NCBI GenBank assembly: GCA_036496385.1
Contig: DASXLD010000020.1
Location: forward strand, 23,035-87,034
Reading direction: 5' to 3'
Source of the DNA: Schlegelella_A sp036496385
Lineage (GTDB): Bacteria; Pseudomonadota; Gammaproteobacteria; Burkholderiales; Burkholderiaceae_C
DNA: 64,000 bases
In this document: one piece after another, positions 8,135-17,267 of the stretch
Layout: each line of letters begins with the position of its first letter
Position numbering within the stretch: the stretch's first letter is position 1
The notes under the pieces: generated by a model
What the model saw: only the letters and a program-made list of their open reading frames with translations
The model's database searches: none
Told to the model about the DNA's origin: nothing
Position numbers and translations under genes: made by a program

Positions 8135-8875
8135 TCAGACCATCGCGCCGTTGATCGAGACGATCTGGCCGCTGATGTAGGCGGCCTCGTCCGACGCCAG
8201 GAAGGCGACCAGCGCAGCGACCTCGGCCGCGGTGCCGGCGCGCTTCATCGGCACCAGCCGCTCGATCGTCGCGCGGTCGAACGCTCCTTCGGCCATCCCG
8301 GACTCGACGATGCCCGGGGCGACGGCATTGACCGTGATGCCGCGGCTCGCCAGCTCGAGAGCGAGCGCCTTGGTCGCGCTGTTGAGGGCACCTTTGGCCG
8401 CCGCGTAGTTCACCTGGCCGCGGTTGCCGGTGAGCGCCGCGACCGATGAAACATTGACGATCCGGCCCCAGCGCGTTCGCATCATCGCCATCACGAGCGG
8501 CTGCGTGACGTTGAAGAAGCCGTTCAGCGAGACGTCGATGACGCGGTGCCATTGCTCGGCGCGCATGCCGGGGAAGACCGCGTCGTCGTGGACGCCGGCG
8601 TTGTTGACGACGATCTGGATCGGGCCGCCCTGGAGCAGCCGCTCGCACGCCGAACGCGCGGCAGCGCCGTCGGTGACGTCGAAGGCGATGGCTTCGCCGC
8701 TGCCTCCCGCGGCGACGATGCGGTCGACGACGGCGCTCGCAACGCCGAGCTGACCGTTCGCGTGGGCGATGACATGGGCGCCGTCGCGGCCGAGGCGCTC
8801 GGCGATCGCCTGGCCGATCGCTCCGCTCGCGCCGGTCACGAGCGCGCGCTTGCGGGCAGGAGTTGCGCTGCTCAT
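8135..8875 (-). CDS. 3-oxoacyl-ACP reductase, FabG/ApeQ-like
   Basis: A 246-residue classical SDR. TGASGAIG at residues 14-21 binds NADP(H), NNAG is at 91-94, and the catalytic Ser-Tyr-Lys set is S143/S144, Y157 and K161. It would reduce ACP-bound 3-ketoacyl chains. It is the last gene of the minus-strand arm, with an ATGA overlap to the dehydratase gene upstream. In APE clusters the same position is held by the ketoreductase ApeQ. The partner ketosynthase is not encoded in this window's cluster. Confidence 0.92.
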   Translation of the reverse strand: MSSATPARKRALVTGASGAIGQAIAERLGRDGAHVIAHANGQLGVASAVVDRIVAAGGSGEAIAFDVTDGAAARSACERLLQGGPIQIVVNNAGVHDDAVFPGMRAEQWHRVIDVSLNGFFNVTQPLVMAMMRTRWGRIVNVSSVAALTGNRGQVNYAAAKGALNSATKALALELASRGITVNAVAPGIVESGMAEGAFDRATIERLVPMKRAGTAAEVAALVAFLASDEAAYISGQIVSINGAMV

Positions 8876-9342
8876 GTCGAGCCCGCGAGCGCAACATCGA
8901 GGACGACCGCGATCCGGCCCGATGCGAGCTCGTGACCGCCGTGGCGGACGCGAAACGCGTAGAGGATCCGCGCCGCGTCGGCCGCCTGCAGCTGCGCGCT
9001 GACGATCAGGAGGTCGGGGTTTGCCGGTGGCAGATCGTCGAGGCGCCAGCACGCGAGTCGAACGTCGCGCGCACTGGCGAGAAAGCCCGGACCTCGGGGG
9101 CGGGCGTCGGCGCTGGCGCAGAGCGCGCCGTGCAACGCCATCGCCTGTGCGGCGTATTCGATCGTCGCGCTCGCGAGCAGACCGCTCGCGCTGCGCAGTG
9201 GATGGTGCGGGTCGCGGTGGTTGCCGGCCGTGCATTCGATCGCGTCCGTGCTCCACCGGGTCATCCGCTCGAGCAGGCACATCGGCCCGCGGTGCGGGAT
9301 CAGCGCCGCGATGGCGGCGTGGTCGAGGGTCGCCGGCGTCAT
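8872..9342 (-). CDS. Hotdog-fold 3-hydroxyacyl-ACP dehydratase, ApeP-like
   Basis: A 156-residue single-hotdog protein. IPHRGPMCLLERM near residues 14-26 contains the conserved His and matches the ApeP/hotdog 3-hydroxylacyl-ACP dehydratase family. LASATIEYAAQAMALHGA is the central hotdog helix with the conserved Glu. It would dehydrate 3-hydroxyacyl-ACP, working with the FabG-like reductase encoded next. Both ends are ATGA overlaps, which fix ATG 9342 as the start. Confidence 0.87.
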   Translation of the reverse strand: MTPATLDHAAIAALIPHRGPMCLLERMTRWSTDAIECTAGNHRDPHHPLRSASGLLASATIEYAAQAMALHGALCASADARPRGPGFLASARDVRLACWRLDDLPPANPDLLIVSAQLQAADAARILYAFRVRHGGHELASGRIAVVLDVALAGST

Positions 9343-10091
9343 GCGTTCGGTGTCGACGAAGCTTGCGGCCGCTCGACGGTGGCGACGAGGAGGACGTTGG
9401 CGAACGGCGTCCCGGCGCTCATCGGCTCGCTCGCGACTGCGAAGCCGAGCTCCTCGAGGCGCGCCCGCCACGCCGCCAGCGTCCTGCCGACGATCGGCGT
9501 GAAGCTGTGGCCACGCGCGAACGCGACGACGCGGTCGACCCAGCGGCTGGCGGCAAAGCCGCGCGGCGATGCCGCGTCGCCGACGCGCAGCACGAGCCTG
9601 CCGCCGATCGGCAGCGCGGCACGCACGCGTGCGAGCACGGCGTCCTGCTCGGGCTCGTCGACGTAGTGCAGGACGTCGAGCATGACGATCGTGTCGACGT
9701 CGGCGAAGACTGCCGAGCGCATGTCGGCACAGACGAAGTCGGCCCCGCCGCCGAGGGCGTCCCGCGCCCTCGCGACTTCTTTTGCCTGCAGCTCGATGCC
9801 GCTGACGCGGACGTCGACCGGGGGCGCGGCCCAGCCGCTCGGCCAGCGTCCCTGGCGCGCCGTGTGCGTCGCCGCCGTGAGCAGGCTCGCGAGCAGGCCC
9901 TGGCCGCAGCCGATGTCGAGGACGCGCGTTCCGGGCGCGATCACGCCGCGTGCGAGCAGGTGAGGAAAGACCGGATCCCAGCGGAGCTTGCCGCGCGCGA
10001 AATGCCATGCGAAGCGGCCCGAGCGCCGGTACGGCGCGCTGGCGTCGGCGACGAGCGCGCGCCAGGTCGACAGGGTTTCGCTCGCGCTCAC
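9339..10091 (-). CDS. SAM-dependent class I methyltransferase
   Basis: A 250-residue Rossmann-type methyltransferase. Motif I is VLDIGCGQG at about residues 57-65. The acidic post-I position lies in GIELQAKEV, and VDTIVMLDVLHYV corresponds to motif IV. The N-terminal 40 residues include the WHFARGKLRWDPVF segment seen in methyltransferases of polyene/lipid clusters. APE products are often O-methylated on the aryl head, so a role in tailoring is plausible. It is joined to both neighbours by ATGA overlaps. Confidence 0.85.
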   Translation of the reverse strand: MSASETLSTWRALVADASAPYRRSGRFAWHFARGKLRWDPVFPHLLARGVIAPGTRVLDIGCGQGLLASLLTAATHTARQGRWPSGWAAPPVDVRVSGIELQAKEVARARDALGGGADFVCADMRSAVFADVDTIVMLDVLHYVDEPEQDAVLARVRAALPIGGRLVLRVGDAASPRGFAASRWVDRVVAFARGHSFTPIVGRTLAAWRARLEELGFAVASEPMSAGTPFANVLLVATVERPQASSTPNA

Positions 10092-10963
10092 GGCGGGGCC
10101 GGTGCATCCGAAGCGAAGTCGGCGCGTGCCGCTGCCGGCAGTGTCACCGGCACGAGCTCGAGCGCGCGGATGCGTTCGAGCAGCGCCGGCAGGACGGCGA
10201 TGACCAGCGGCACGTCGCCCGGGCCTCGCGCGGCATGGCCGTCATGCGCGAGCAGAATGTCGCCAGCGCCGAGACGGCGCGTGAGGCGAGCGAGCATCGC
10301 GCCCGGATCGCGCCGCACGGTGTCGAAGCCGCGCCGGGTCCAGCTGACGAGCTGCAGGTCGAGACGCTGGAGGACGGGAGCGAGGAAGGGATTGCGCAAC
10401 CCCGCCGGGGCGCGGAAGAAGAGCGGCTGCTCGCCGGTGACGTCGGCGAGCGAGGCTTGCGCAGCGGCGAGCTCGCGCGCGATCGCGCGCGGCCCGAGGA
10501 GCGAGAAACTGTGGCGGTGGCGATCGCTGTGGTTTTGCACGCTGTGGCCGCGCGAGACGATCTCGCGGCAGAGCGCGGCGTGCGCGCGCGCCTGCGCCCC
10601 GATGCAGAAAAACGTCGCCGGCGCGCGGTGACGTTCGAGCAGATCGAGGACGGCCGGTGTCACCAGCGGATCGGGGCCGTCGTCGATCGTGATCGCGACC
10701 TCGCGTCGCGCCGTCGCCGGGGCAGGAAGCCGCGTCCAGTTGCTGCCGAGCCAGCGCGAGCGTGGCCAGAGGCCGCCGGCGGTGAGGACGAGGTGGTTCG
10801 CCGCGACCGCGCCGAGCGCCCATGGCCACGCTTCGGGCACCGCGAGGGCGGCGCCGACGGCGCCGGCATGCCACGCGATCGATGCGGTCGCGTAGGCGGG
10901 CCAGGGCGGCGTGGCGCGAAGCTCGCGCGCGCCGGACATCGCACGTTCGGTCGAGGAGTTCAC
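10088..10963 (-). CDS. Polysaccharide deacetylase (NodB domain) family protein
   Basis: A 291-residue protein with two or so hydrophobic N-terminal segments followed by a NodB homology domain. The metal/base motif is AITIDDGPDP, the H-x3-H motif is in NHSDRH, and the RxPxG-type motif appears as FRAPAG. ILLAHDG near the C-terminus supplies the last histidine. It is predicted to be a membrane-anchored deacetylase acting on an N-acetylated sugar or similar amide. GTG 10963 overlaps the MMPL stop (GTGA) and is preceded by GGGAAGA at 7-nt spacing. ATG 10939 is the alternative. With the GT2 gene it suggests the cluster's lipid is glycosylated. Confidence 0.83.
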   Translation of the reverse strand: MNSSTERAMSGARELRATPPWPAYATASIAWHAGAVGAALAVPEAWPWALGAVAANHLVLTAGGLWPRSRWLGSNWTRLPAPATARREVAITIDDGPDPLVTPAVLDLLERHRAPATFFCIGAQARAHAALCREIVSRGHSVQNHSDRHRHSFSLLGPRAIARELAAAQASLADVTGEQPLFFRAPAGLRNPFLAPVLQRLDLQLVSWTRRGFDTVRRDPGAMLARLTRRLGAGDILLAHDGHAARGPGDVPLVIAVLPALLERIRALELVPVTLPAAARADFASDAPAPP

Positions 10964-13356
10964 GCCGCGATCTTCCCACGCGCACGGCGGCCGCTGTCGC
11001 CGAGCCAGGCCGCGGAGAAGACGAGACTGAGGAACGCACCGGGTGCGACGACGATGCCGACCGCGTGCAGGACGGGAATGCGCGAGCTCGCGAGCAGGCC
11101 GAACGATGCGACCGTCGTCAGGTTGGCAAGCAGCAGCGACGCCAGCGTGTCGGCGTCGACCTCGTCGCGCTCGCGCAGGTGGTCGAAGAAGAGCGCGTAG
11201 TTGGAACCAATCGCGACCGTGAGCAGGAGCCCGACGAGGTGGAGGATGCCGAGCGCGCTGCCGGCGAGGGTGAGCGCCGCGAGGACGGCGAGCGTCGCCG
11301 TGGCGATCGGCATCGCGACCGCGCCGAGACGTCGGGCGCTGCGCAACTGCCAGGCGAGGAGGAGGGTGACGGCGGCCGCGCCGAGCGCCGCCTGCCACTC
11401 GGCGGCGTTCAGGAAGCGCGCGTAGATCGCATCGAGCTCGGCCTTGACCGCAACGACGCGCGCGCCGGCGATGCCGGCGATCGCGGTGCGGACCCGCCCG
11501 ACGTCGAGCGGCCGGGCATCGTCGACCTGCAGGTTGACGAGCGCGCGCCAAGGCCGCGTCGCGTCGCCCGGCAGCAGCAGGGCGTCGACGGCTGCGACGA
11601 GCGGCGTTGCGGCGAGTGCGGCACGGTCGATCGGCGGCTGCTCGCGCGCCGCGGCGACATCGGCGACGAAGGGGGCGAGGCGTGCAGCGGGCAAGGGGCC
11701 GCCCGCGGTCGCTTCCTCGAGTCGATCGGCGAGCGTCTCCGCATCGGGCAACGCGGCGCGCCGGCGCTCCTGCGTGCTCGTTGGCGGCAGCAGTCGCGCC
11801 GGCGAGTCGTAGCCGACGAGGACGCCGTCGGCGACGAGCGCGTCGAGGCGGTCGTCGACCGCCTCGGCTGCCACGAGCGCGCCTTGCTCGTCGGCCGCCG
11901 CGACTGCGACCAAGGCACCGGCGTCAGCGGCGCCGACGTCGGTGCGCAGCGCGGCGTCGCGGGCGAGCTCGGACGGCAGCACCGGACTGAGCGCGGAGAG
12001 TTCGCCGTGCCATGGCGACGGCGACGCGAGCAGCGCCACCACGGCCGCCGTGGCCAGCGCAGCCACTGCCGGCCGCCAGCGCGGCAGGCGAGCCGTCGCG
12101 GCGCGCATGAAACGGGCAAGACGGTCGCGGAACCCTGCGCCCGGCGCGCCGTGCGGGACGAGCACCGGAAAGACGAAGCGCGTCGTCGCCGCCGCGGCGA
12201 CGAGGCCGGCGATCGAAAAGACGCCGAGCTGCGCGAGGCCGGCGAAGCCGGTGAAGACGAGCGCCGCGAAGCCGATCAGCGAGGTCAGGAGGCCGAGCCG
12301 GACCGTCGGCCAGCTCTCGCGCCGCCAGCGCTCGGCCGCGCCGTCGCCGCCGCGCGCCTGGATCAAATAGTAGATCGCGTAGTCGACCGCCTCGCCGATC
12401 AGCGTCGTGCCGAAACCGAGCGTGATGCCGTGCACCTGGCCGAAGCCCAGGCTCACCGCGGCGATGCCGGCGACGACGCCGGTCGCCACCGGCAGCAAGG
12501 CGACGGCAAGCGCGCGCAGCGACGCGAACGCGAGCCAGAGCAGCGCGGCCACGATCAGCGAGCCGAGCACGGCAAGGCGCTCGACCTCGCTCTTGATGCG
12601 GGCCCGCGATTCGACCGCGAAGCGTCCCGCTCCGGACGTGACGACGGCGAGCCCCGGCGTCGCCGCGCGCGCAAAGGCGGCGTCGAGGGCGGCGAGGGCG
12701 CGCTGCTGGCCGTCGATGTCGGCGCCGTCTGCCTTCGTCGTCGCAATCAGCACCGCGCGCGGTGCGCTGCGCGAGACCCAGACGCCGTGCTCGATCTTCG
12801 GTGCGCGCGCCGGCGTCAGCGCGTCGGCGACGCGCAGCGTCTCGCCGGTCGGATCGCGAAACAGGATCGGCTTCAGCAGCGATCCGGCTGGCGTCCCCAG
12901 CAGGGCGACGGTGTCATCGATCGCATCGCGCAGGCCCGGGGCGGTGAAACGCGCGGCGTCGATGGCGGGGCTCAACTGGTAGCGGTGCTCGAACAGGAAC
13001 CGGCCGGCATCGGCCCACGCTGCCGTCTCGCCGTTGCTCACCGACGCGAACTCGCCGCTCGCGCGCAGCGCCGCGGCGAGGCGGCTCGACGCCTGCGCGC
13101 GCGCCACCGCCGCAGCGTCGTCGTCGCTGCCGGGCGGCGCACCTTCGATTCCGATCAGGACCAGGCGCGAGGTCGCGCCGCTCTTCAGCTGGTCGAGCAG
13201 CACCGCTTGCTCGGGCGTCGGCGCGGTCGGCAGGAACGCCGACAGGTCGGCGACGTAGCGGCTGTGCCAGGCGACGATCAGCGCAGCGGCGACGCCGACC
13301 AGCCAGACCGCGACCACCGGCGTGCGCGACAACGCGAGCCGTCCGTCCTCGCTCAT
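10960..13356 (-). CDS. MMPL/RND-family lipid exporter, ApeM-like
   Basis: A 798-residue inner-membrane exporter with the duplicated MMPL architecture. There is an N-terminal helix (VAVWLVGVAAALIVAWHSRYV), a large periplasmic loop, then five to six helices. That pattern repeats in the second half (periplasmic loop about 430-620, helices to the end). LGFGTTLIGEAVDYAIYY and ALFFDHL are the conserved intramembrane acidic segments of the two halves. In APE and xanthomonadin clusters this protein (ApeM) is thought to move the lipid product out of the inner membrane together with the adjacent LolA-like carrier. The deacetylase gene overlaps its stop. No truncation is seen. Confidence 0.9.
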   Translation of the reverse strand: MSEDGRLALSRTPVVAVWLVGVAAALIVAWHSRYVADLSAFLPTAPTPEQAVLLDQLKSGATSRLVLIGIEGAPPGSDDDAAAVARAQASSRLAAALRASGEFASVSNGETAAWADAGRFLFEHRYQLSPAIDAARFTAPGLRDAIDDTVALLGTPAGSLLKPILFRDPTGETLRVADALTPARAPKIEHGVWVSRSAPRAVLIATTKADGADIDGQQRALAALDAAFARAATPGLAVVTSGAGRFAVESRARIKSEVERLAVLGSLIVAALLWLAFASLRALAVALLPVATGVVAGIAAVSLGFGQVHGITLGFGTTLIGEAVDYAIYYLIQARGGDGAAERWRRESWPTVRLGLLTSLIGFAALVFTGFAGLAQLGVFSIAGLVAAAATTRFVFPVLVPHGAPGAGFRDRLARFMRAATARLPRWRPAVAALATAAVVALLASPSPWHGELSALSPVLPSELARDAALRTDVGAADAGALVAVAAADEQGALVAAEAVDDRLDALVADGVLVGYDSPARLLPPTSTQERRRAALPDAETLADRLEEATAGGPLPAARLAPFVADVAAAREQPPIDRAALAATPLVAAVDALLLPGDATRPWRALVNLQVDDARPLDVGRVRTAIAGIAGARVVAVKAELDAIYARFLNAAEWQAALGAAAVTLLLAWQLRSARRLGAVAMPIATATLAVLAALTLAGSALGILHLVGLLLTVAIGSNYALFFDHLRERDEVDADTLASLLLANLTTVASFGLLASSRIPVLHAVGIVVAPGAFLSLVFSAAWLGDSGRRARGKIAA

Positions 13357-13366
13357 CGCGCCGACA

Positions 13367-13987
13367 TCACGTCGTGCCGCGGCTGGCCGCGATCGGCTCG
13401 ATCGTCATCACCGAGTGGTCGCCGTCGGCGAGCAGGACACGGACCTCCTGCAGCGTCGATTCGCGGCCCGAGACACGCACCGACGCAACCTGGCCGCGCA
13501 AGCGCAAGTCGCGTGGCACGAGTTCGAGCGACCACTGGCGGGGATCGCCCGACAGGCCGACCTCGAACAACCGCTCGAGCGCGGCGCGGTTGCCGGTCAA
13601 GGTGCCGCGGATCGCCTCGACGATCACTGCGGCTTCGGGCGACGCGTCGAGCTGCATCGTCCGGCTGCGGCCGCCCAGGCTCATCGTCAGCGTGTTGCCG
13701 TCGACGGCAAGCTTCTCGTGGCGCGGCCGCAGCGTCTCGCGGACGAAGACGTCGGGCGCCTTGAAGGTGAGGCGACCCGACGACACCAGCGTGCGGTCGA
13801 GGATCTCGATCCGACGCGTCTCGATGAACGTCGCTTCCCCCGAGCGGACGCGGCCGAGGAGCGTCATCAGCGCCTCGAGCTCGAACGCCGCCGCGGCCGA
13901 CGCGGCGCGGGGCGAAAGCGCGAGACCGAGCGACAGCGCGGCGAGCGCCGCGGCGACGGCGCGGCGGCGTTCAGGCAACACGGTCAT
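13367..13987 (-). CDS. LolA-like outer-membrane lipid carrier, ApeL-like
   Basis: A 206-residue periplasmic protein with a signal peptide (AVAAALAALSLGLALSPRAASAAA). The fold pattern is LolA-like: LLGRVRSGEATFIETRRIEILDR, then SGRLTFKAPDVFVRET, then DGNTLTMSLGGR. This matches the LolA-related subfamily found beside MMPL exporters in polyene clusters. It would carry a hydrophobic product across the periplasm from the MMPL protein encoded 10 nt downstream. ATG 13987 overlaps the end of the acyltransferase gene by 17 nt. Confidence 0.87.
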   Translation of the reverse strand: MTVLPERRRAVAAALAALSLGLALSPRAASAAAAFELEALMTLLGRVRSGEATFIETRRIEILDRTLVSSGRLTFKAPDVFVRETLRPRHEKLAVDGNTLTMSLGGRSRTMQLDASPEAAVIVEAIRGTLTGNRAALERLFEVGLSGDPRQWSLELVPRDLRLRGQVASVRVSGRESTLQEVRVLLADGDHSVMTIEPIAASRGTT

Positions 13988-14942
13988 GCGAGGGCGCAGG
14001 CGAGGCGTCGGCCCAGAAGTCGTAGAAGTTGAACCAGTTGTACGGCGCTTCGCGGCACAGCGCCTCGAGCGTTGCGACGTAGCGCTCGAGACCGGCGCGG
14101 ACCGCGGCGTCGCGCTCGCCGGCGGCCTGAGGCCCGTTCGCGCCCAGCTGGCTGAAGTCTGCCAGCTCGACGAAGCGCAGCTCGTAGTCGCGGCCGCCGC
14201 GGTAGACGCCCGCCATGAAGACGACCCGGCGCCGCAGCATCGCCGCGAGGCGGAACGGGCCGTCGGGAAAGAGCGCCGGCGGGCCGAGAAACGGCAGCGC
14301 CACGGCCTTGGAGCGCTGCGAGTGCACTGCCAGCGTGCGATCGGCGAGCAGCCCGGCGACTCCGCCTTCGTCGAGCCAGCGGCGCAGCGCGAGCATCGCG
14401 TCGACGCGGCCGAGCGCGATCGTGCGCAGCGCGCTGTCCGGCGCCAGTGCGGCAAGCGTCTCGTTGATGAGGCGCGCGTTGTCCTCGTACATGATCATCG
14501 CGACGCGCAGGCCCTTCTCGTGGCCGATCATGCGCAGCGCTTCGAAGCTGCCGAGATGGGCACCGAACGCGAGCACGCCCTCGCCACGCGCGAAAGGCGC
14601 GAGGATCGCTTCGGGCCCGATCGCCCGGAAGCGGAACTCGTCGAAGCGTTCCTGCAGCAGGTAGACGCGGTCGAGCACCGTCGAGGCGAAGGTGTGGAGA
14701 TGTCGATAGACGTCGCTCCACGTCGCCTGCCGCGCCAGCGCGCGCGAAAGATAGCGGGCGCTGTGGCGCCGCGTCGCGCCATCGAGGACGAACCAGCACA
14801 CGATCGGATGCAGCAGCACGCGTGCCGCGCGCCGGCCGAGCGCTAGTGCGAGCCAGCGCATCAGGCGCAGCAGCCCGCGGTTGCTGCGTTCGCGCTGGCG
14901 CGCCCATCCGGTCGGCGGCGCGCTGCCGGTCTCCGCTTTCAT
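13971..14942 (-). CDS. LpxL/HtrB-like acyltransferase
   Basis: A 323-residue member of the lipid A biosynthesis acyltransferase family. The N-terminal hydrophobic helix (LLRLMRWLALALGRRAARVLL) anchors it. The catalytic H-x4-D/E-type motif is present as AHLGSFE, and LLADRTL and ALPFLGPPALFPDGPFRLA are family blocks. It would transfer an acyl group from ACP to a lipid or sugar acceptor. APE-type clusters include such an enzyme, alone or fused to a glycosyltransferase. ATG 14942 is set by an ATGA overlap with the ApeI-like gene. Confidence 0.87.
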   Translation of the reverse strand: MKAETGSAPPTGWARQRERSNRGLLRLMRWLALALGRRAARVLLHPIVCWFVLDGATRRHSARYLSRALARQATWSDVYRHLHTFASTVLDRVYLLQERFDEFRFRAIGPEAILAPFARGEGVLAFGAHLGSFEALRMIGHEKGLRVAMIMYEDNARLINETLAALAPDSALRTIALGRVDAMLALRRWLDEGGVAGLLADRTLAVHSQRSKAVALPFLGPPALFPDGPFRLAAMLRRRVVFMAGVYRGGRDYELRFVELADFSQLGANGPQAAGERDAAVRAGLERYVATLEALCREAPYNWFNFYDFWADASPAPSHDRVA

Positions 14943-15274
14943 GCGCTGCCTGCTTCGCTCTGGTCGGCGCGCGCGATCCTGCCGCTGGCGACGGGCCGGT
15001 CGCACGAGGCCACCTGCCAATCGAGCGCGCCGGCGCCGAGCCTGAAGGCGATCGCGAGCGACGTTCCCGGCTCGACCGGCGCCAGGAACTTGACGACGGC
15101 AAGGCGCGGTGCCGCACCGACCGCCCGGGCGAGGGTCGGCTCGCCGGCTGCGGCTTCGAGGACGGCGGCGAGGAGCGCGACGCCGGGCAGCACCGGCCGG
15201 CCCGGGAAGTGGCCCGCGAACGCCGGGTGGTCGGAGCCGACCTCGATCCGGAACGAGGCGACGACGTCGCTCAT
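14939..15274 (-). CDS. ApeI-like hotdog dehydratase
   Basis: A 111-residue protein with the FabA/FabZ/ApeI motif GHFPGRPVLPGVALLAAV at about residues 20-37, including the catalytic His. It is short, a single hotdog domain as in ApeI. It would dehydrate 3-hydroxyacyl-ACP and gives the cluster a second dehydratase besides the ApeP-like one. Both ends are ATGA overlaps, which fix start and order. The upstream AMP-ligase (ApeH-like) and this gene occur in the same order in APE clusters. Confidence 0.87.
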   Translation of the reverse strand: MSDVVASFRIEVGSDHPAFAGHFPGRPVLPGVALLAAVLEAAAGEPTLARAVGAAPRLAVVKFLAPVEPGTSLAIAFRLGAGALDWQVASCDRPVASGRIARADQSEAGSA

Positions 15275-16632
15275 CGCGACTCGCCGTGCAGGTGGTGTGC
15301 CGCCAGCGCCGCCATCCGCTCTGCCGTCAGCTTGCCGGTCGCCTCGCGCGGCAGCGCGGCGACGTGGACGACGCGGCGCGGCAGGAACGCGGCATCGACG
15401 CGGTCGCGCAGCGCAGCGATGATCCGATCGCGCGCGACGCCGGGCGCGACGACGAATGCGACCAGCCGGACGACGCCCTGCGCATCGGCGTCGCGGTCGG
15501 GTGGCATCCAGAACGCGCCGTCGACGACGCCGGCGATCGAGTTGAGATGGAAGTTGAGGTGGGCGATCGAGCTGCGCTTGCCGGCGACGTTGATGAGGTC
15601 GCTCGAGCGGCCGAGGAGGCGAAACGATGCCTCGCCCGTGACCTCGAGAACGTCGGCGAGGATGGTCGGCTGCGGGACGTGGCCGCCGCTGACGGTGACG
15701 GCGTCGCCGTCGCCCTCGATGCGAACTCCTTCGAAGGTGCGCCACTCGGCCCCGGCGGTGGTCCGTCGGGTCGCTACCTGGCCGGCTTCGGTACAGCCGT
15801 AGATCTCGAGCAGCGGCGCCGCGAAGCGCTCCTCCGCGCGCGCCGCGAGCTGCGGCGACAGCGGCGCCGTTGCGCAGAGGACGAGCGCCAGCGGCGGCAG
15901 CGCAAGGCCAGCGTCGAGCACGGTCTTGAGGTGAAACGGCGTCGTCACCAGGACGCGCGGCGCGCGTGCGACGGCGAGCGCGGCGGCGACATCGGCCGGG
16001 AAGAACGGCCGCGCCGCGTCGAGCGTCGCGCCGCCGTGCAGCGCGAGGAGGACGCTCGACTCGAAGCCGTACATGTGCTGCGCTGGCACGGTGGCAACCA
16101 CGGTGACGCCGCCCAGGTCGGCGCGGCCGAGGGCGGCCGAGAGGCGCGCCGCTTCGCCGCGGGCGTTGCGGATGAGCAATCGCCACGGCTTGGCGTGCGG
16201 CACCGGATCGCCGGTCGACCCCGACGTCAGGACATGGGCGGCGATCAGATCGGGATCGATCTCCGGCACGCGGTCGATGGCGGCGCCGTCGGCGAAGCCC
16301 GGCGCATGGCGCACCGCCGGCAAGCCGTGGTCGTCGGCGTCGCCTTCGACCAGCGCGTAGATGCCGGCGAAGCGAGCCCGCAGCCGCGCCACGGTGTCGG
16401 CGACGTGGTTCGGTGGCAGCAGGCTCGTGTGGCCGCGCAGCAGAGCAGCGGCGAGGCCGACGGCGAAGCGATAGCGGTCGCCCGAGAGGTTGAGCATGGC
16501 GCCGCTGGCAGGCAGCCGCTCGGCCAGGGCGCTCGCGTCGGCGATGAACTCGCGCCGCGAGCGCATCCGGCCGGCAAGGTTGGCGAACGGCGCGTCGAGG
16601 TCGCCGGCAGCGATCAGCCCGGTCTCACTCAT
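15271..16632 (-). CDS. AMP-dependent acyl/aryl synthetase, ApeH-like
   Basis: A 453-residue adenylating enzyme, short compared with typical acyl-CoA synthetases, as is usual for ApeH. Motif A3 is LTSGSTGDPVPHAK, A5 is IYGCTEAG, and the C-terminal lysine motif is LPREATGKL. It would activate a carboxylic acid (an aryl acid or fatty acid) with ATP and load it onto the ACP encoded two genes upstream. ATG 16632 overlaps the ApeG-like stop by 8 nt; an ATG 21 nt upstream is possible. With no ketosynthase in the cluster, this enzyme may supply a ready-made acyl chain. Confidence 0.88.
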   Translation of the reverse strand: MSETGLIAAGDLDAPFANLAGRMRSRREFIADASALAERLPASGAMLNLSGDRYRFAVGLAAALLRGHTSLLPPNHVADTVARLRARFAGIYALVEGDADDHGLPAVRHAPGFADGAAIDRVPEIDPDLIAAHVLTSGSTGDPVPHAKPWRLLIRNARGEAARLSAALGRADLGGVTVVATVPAQHMYGFESSVLLALHGGATLDAARPFFPADVAAALAVARAPRVLVTTPFHLKTVLDAGLALPPLALVLCATAPLSPQLAARAEERFAAPLLEIYGCTEAGQVATRRTTAGAEWRTFEGVRIEGDGDAVTVSGGHVPQPTILADVLEVTGEASFRLLGRSSDLINVAGKRSSIAHLNFHLNSIAGVVDGAFWMPPDRDADAQGVVRLVAFVVAPGVARDRIIAALRDRVDAAFLPRRVVHVAALPREATGKLTAERMAALAAHHLHGESR

Positions 16633-17254
16633 GGCGCCCGGCACGGTCCGCATAGGCGCGCACCGCCTGCGCCAGCGTTGCCCGCTCGAACTCGGGGTGC
16701 AGGCGGTAGCGCAACAGGTACTCGGCGACGAACATCGCGACGATCGCGAGCGGCGTCACGAGGTTGGCGAACGCGGCCCAGGCAGCGAACGGCGCCAGCG
16801 CGAACAGGGCGAGCGAGAGCGCGGCTATCGCGACGAAGTAGATCGTCCATGCGATCGTCACCCGGCGTGAATAGGCTTCCATCGCAGGCGTCAGACGGCC
16901 GTGGACCCGCCGCGCCAGCGCGGTGACGAGCGGCTCGCGGCCGGCTTGCAAGGTGAGGCCGAAGACGAATGCGAGGAGGACGTGGATGGCGACGTGCTGG
17001 CCGACGTAGATCGTCTCGGGCGCGAGGCCGCCGCCCTGCCAGCCCTGGACGGCGAGCGCCAGGGTCGCGAGCGTCGCCAGAAGCGCGACCCTCGGTTGGC
17101 TGCGTTGCCAGGCGACGACCGCGGCGATCGCCAGCATCGGCGCGACGACGATGACGGCGTTCCATGGCGACGTCGGCGCCCGGGTCATCAGCCAGTACGA
17201 GCCGAGCAGGTAGGCCGCTCCTGCCACTCCCACCGCGAGGAGGCGGATGCCCAT
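16625..17254 (-). CDS. ApeG-like integral membrane protein (COG4648 type)
   Basis: A 209-residue inner-membrane protein with about six hydrophobic segments. Between them are the conserved polar blocks YVGQHVAIHVLLAFVFGLTL and REPLVTALARRVHGRLTPAMEAYSR. It ends with the soluble RLHPEFERATLAQAVRAYA tail. This pattern matches the predicted membrane protein ApeG that sits between ACP and AMP-ligase genes in APE clusters. Its biochemical function is unknown. The gene starts 13 nt after the ACP stop and overlaps the ligase start. Confidence 0.85.
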   Translation of the reverse strand: MGIRLLAVGVAGAAYLLGSYWLMTRAPTSPWNAVIVVAPMLAIAAVVAWQRSQPRVALLATLATLALAVQGWQGGGLAPETIYVGQHVAIHVLLAFVFGLTLQAGREPLVTALARRVHGRLTPAMEAYSRRVTIAWTIYFVAIAALSLALFALAPFAAWAAFANLVTPLAIVAMFVAEYLLRYRLHPEFERATLAQAVRAYADRAGRHE

Positions 17255-17267
17255 GGCGTCGGGAGCG

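Noticed and set aside
10822..13764. A 980-codon open frame opposite the MMPL exporter.
   Set aside because: Composition is that of an antisense frame, and the minus strand encodes a clear two-half MMPL protein coupled to neighbours.
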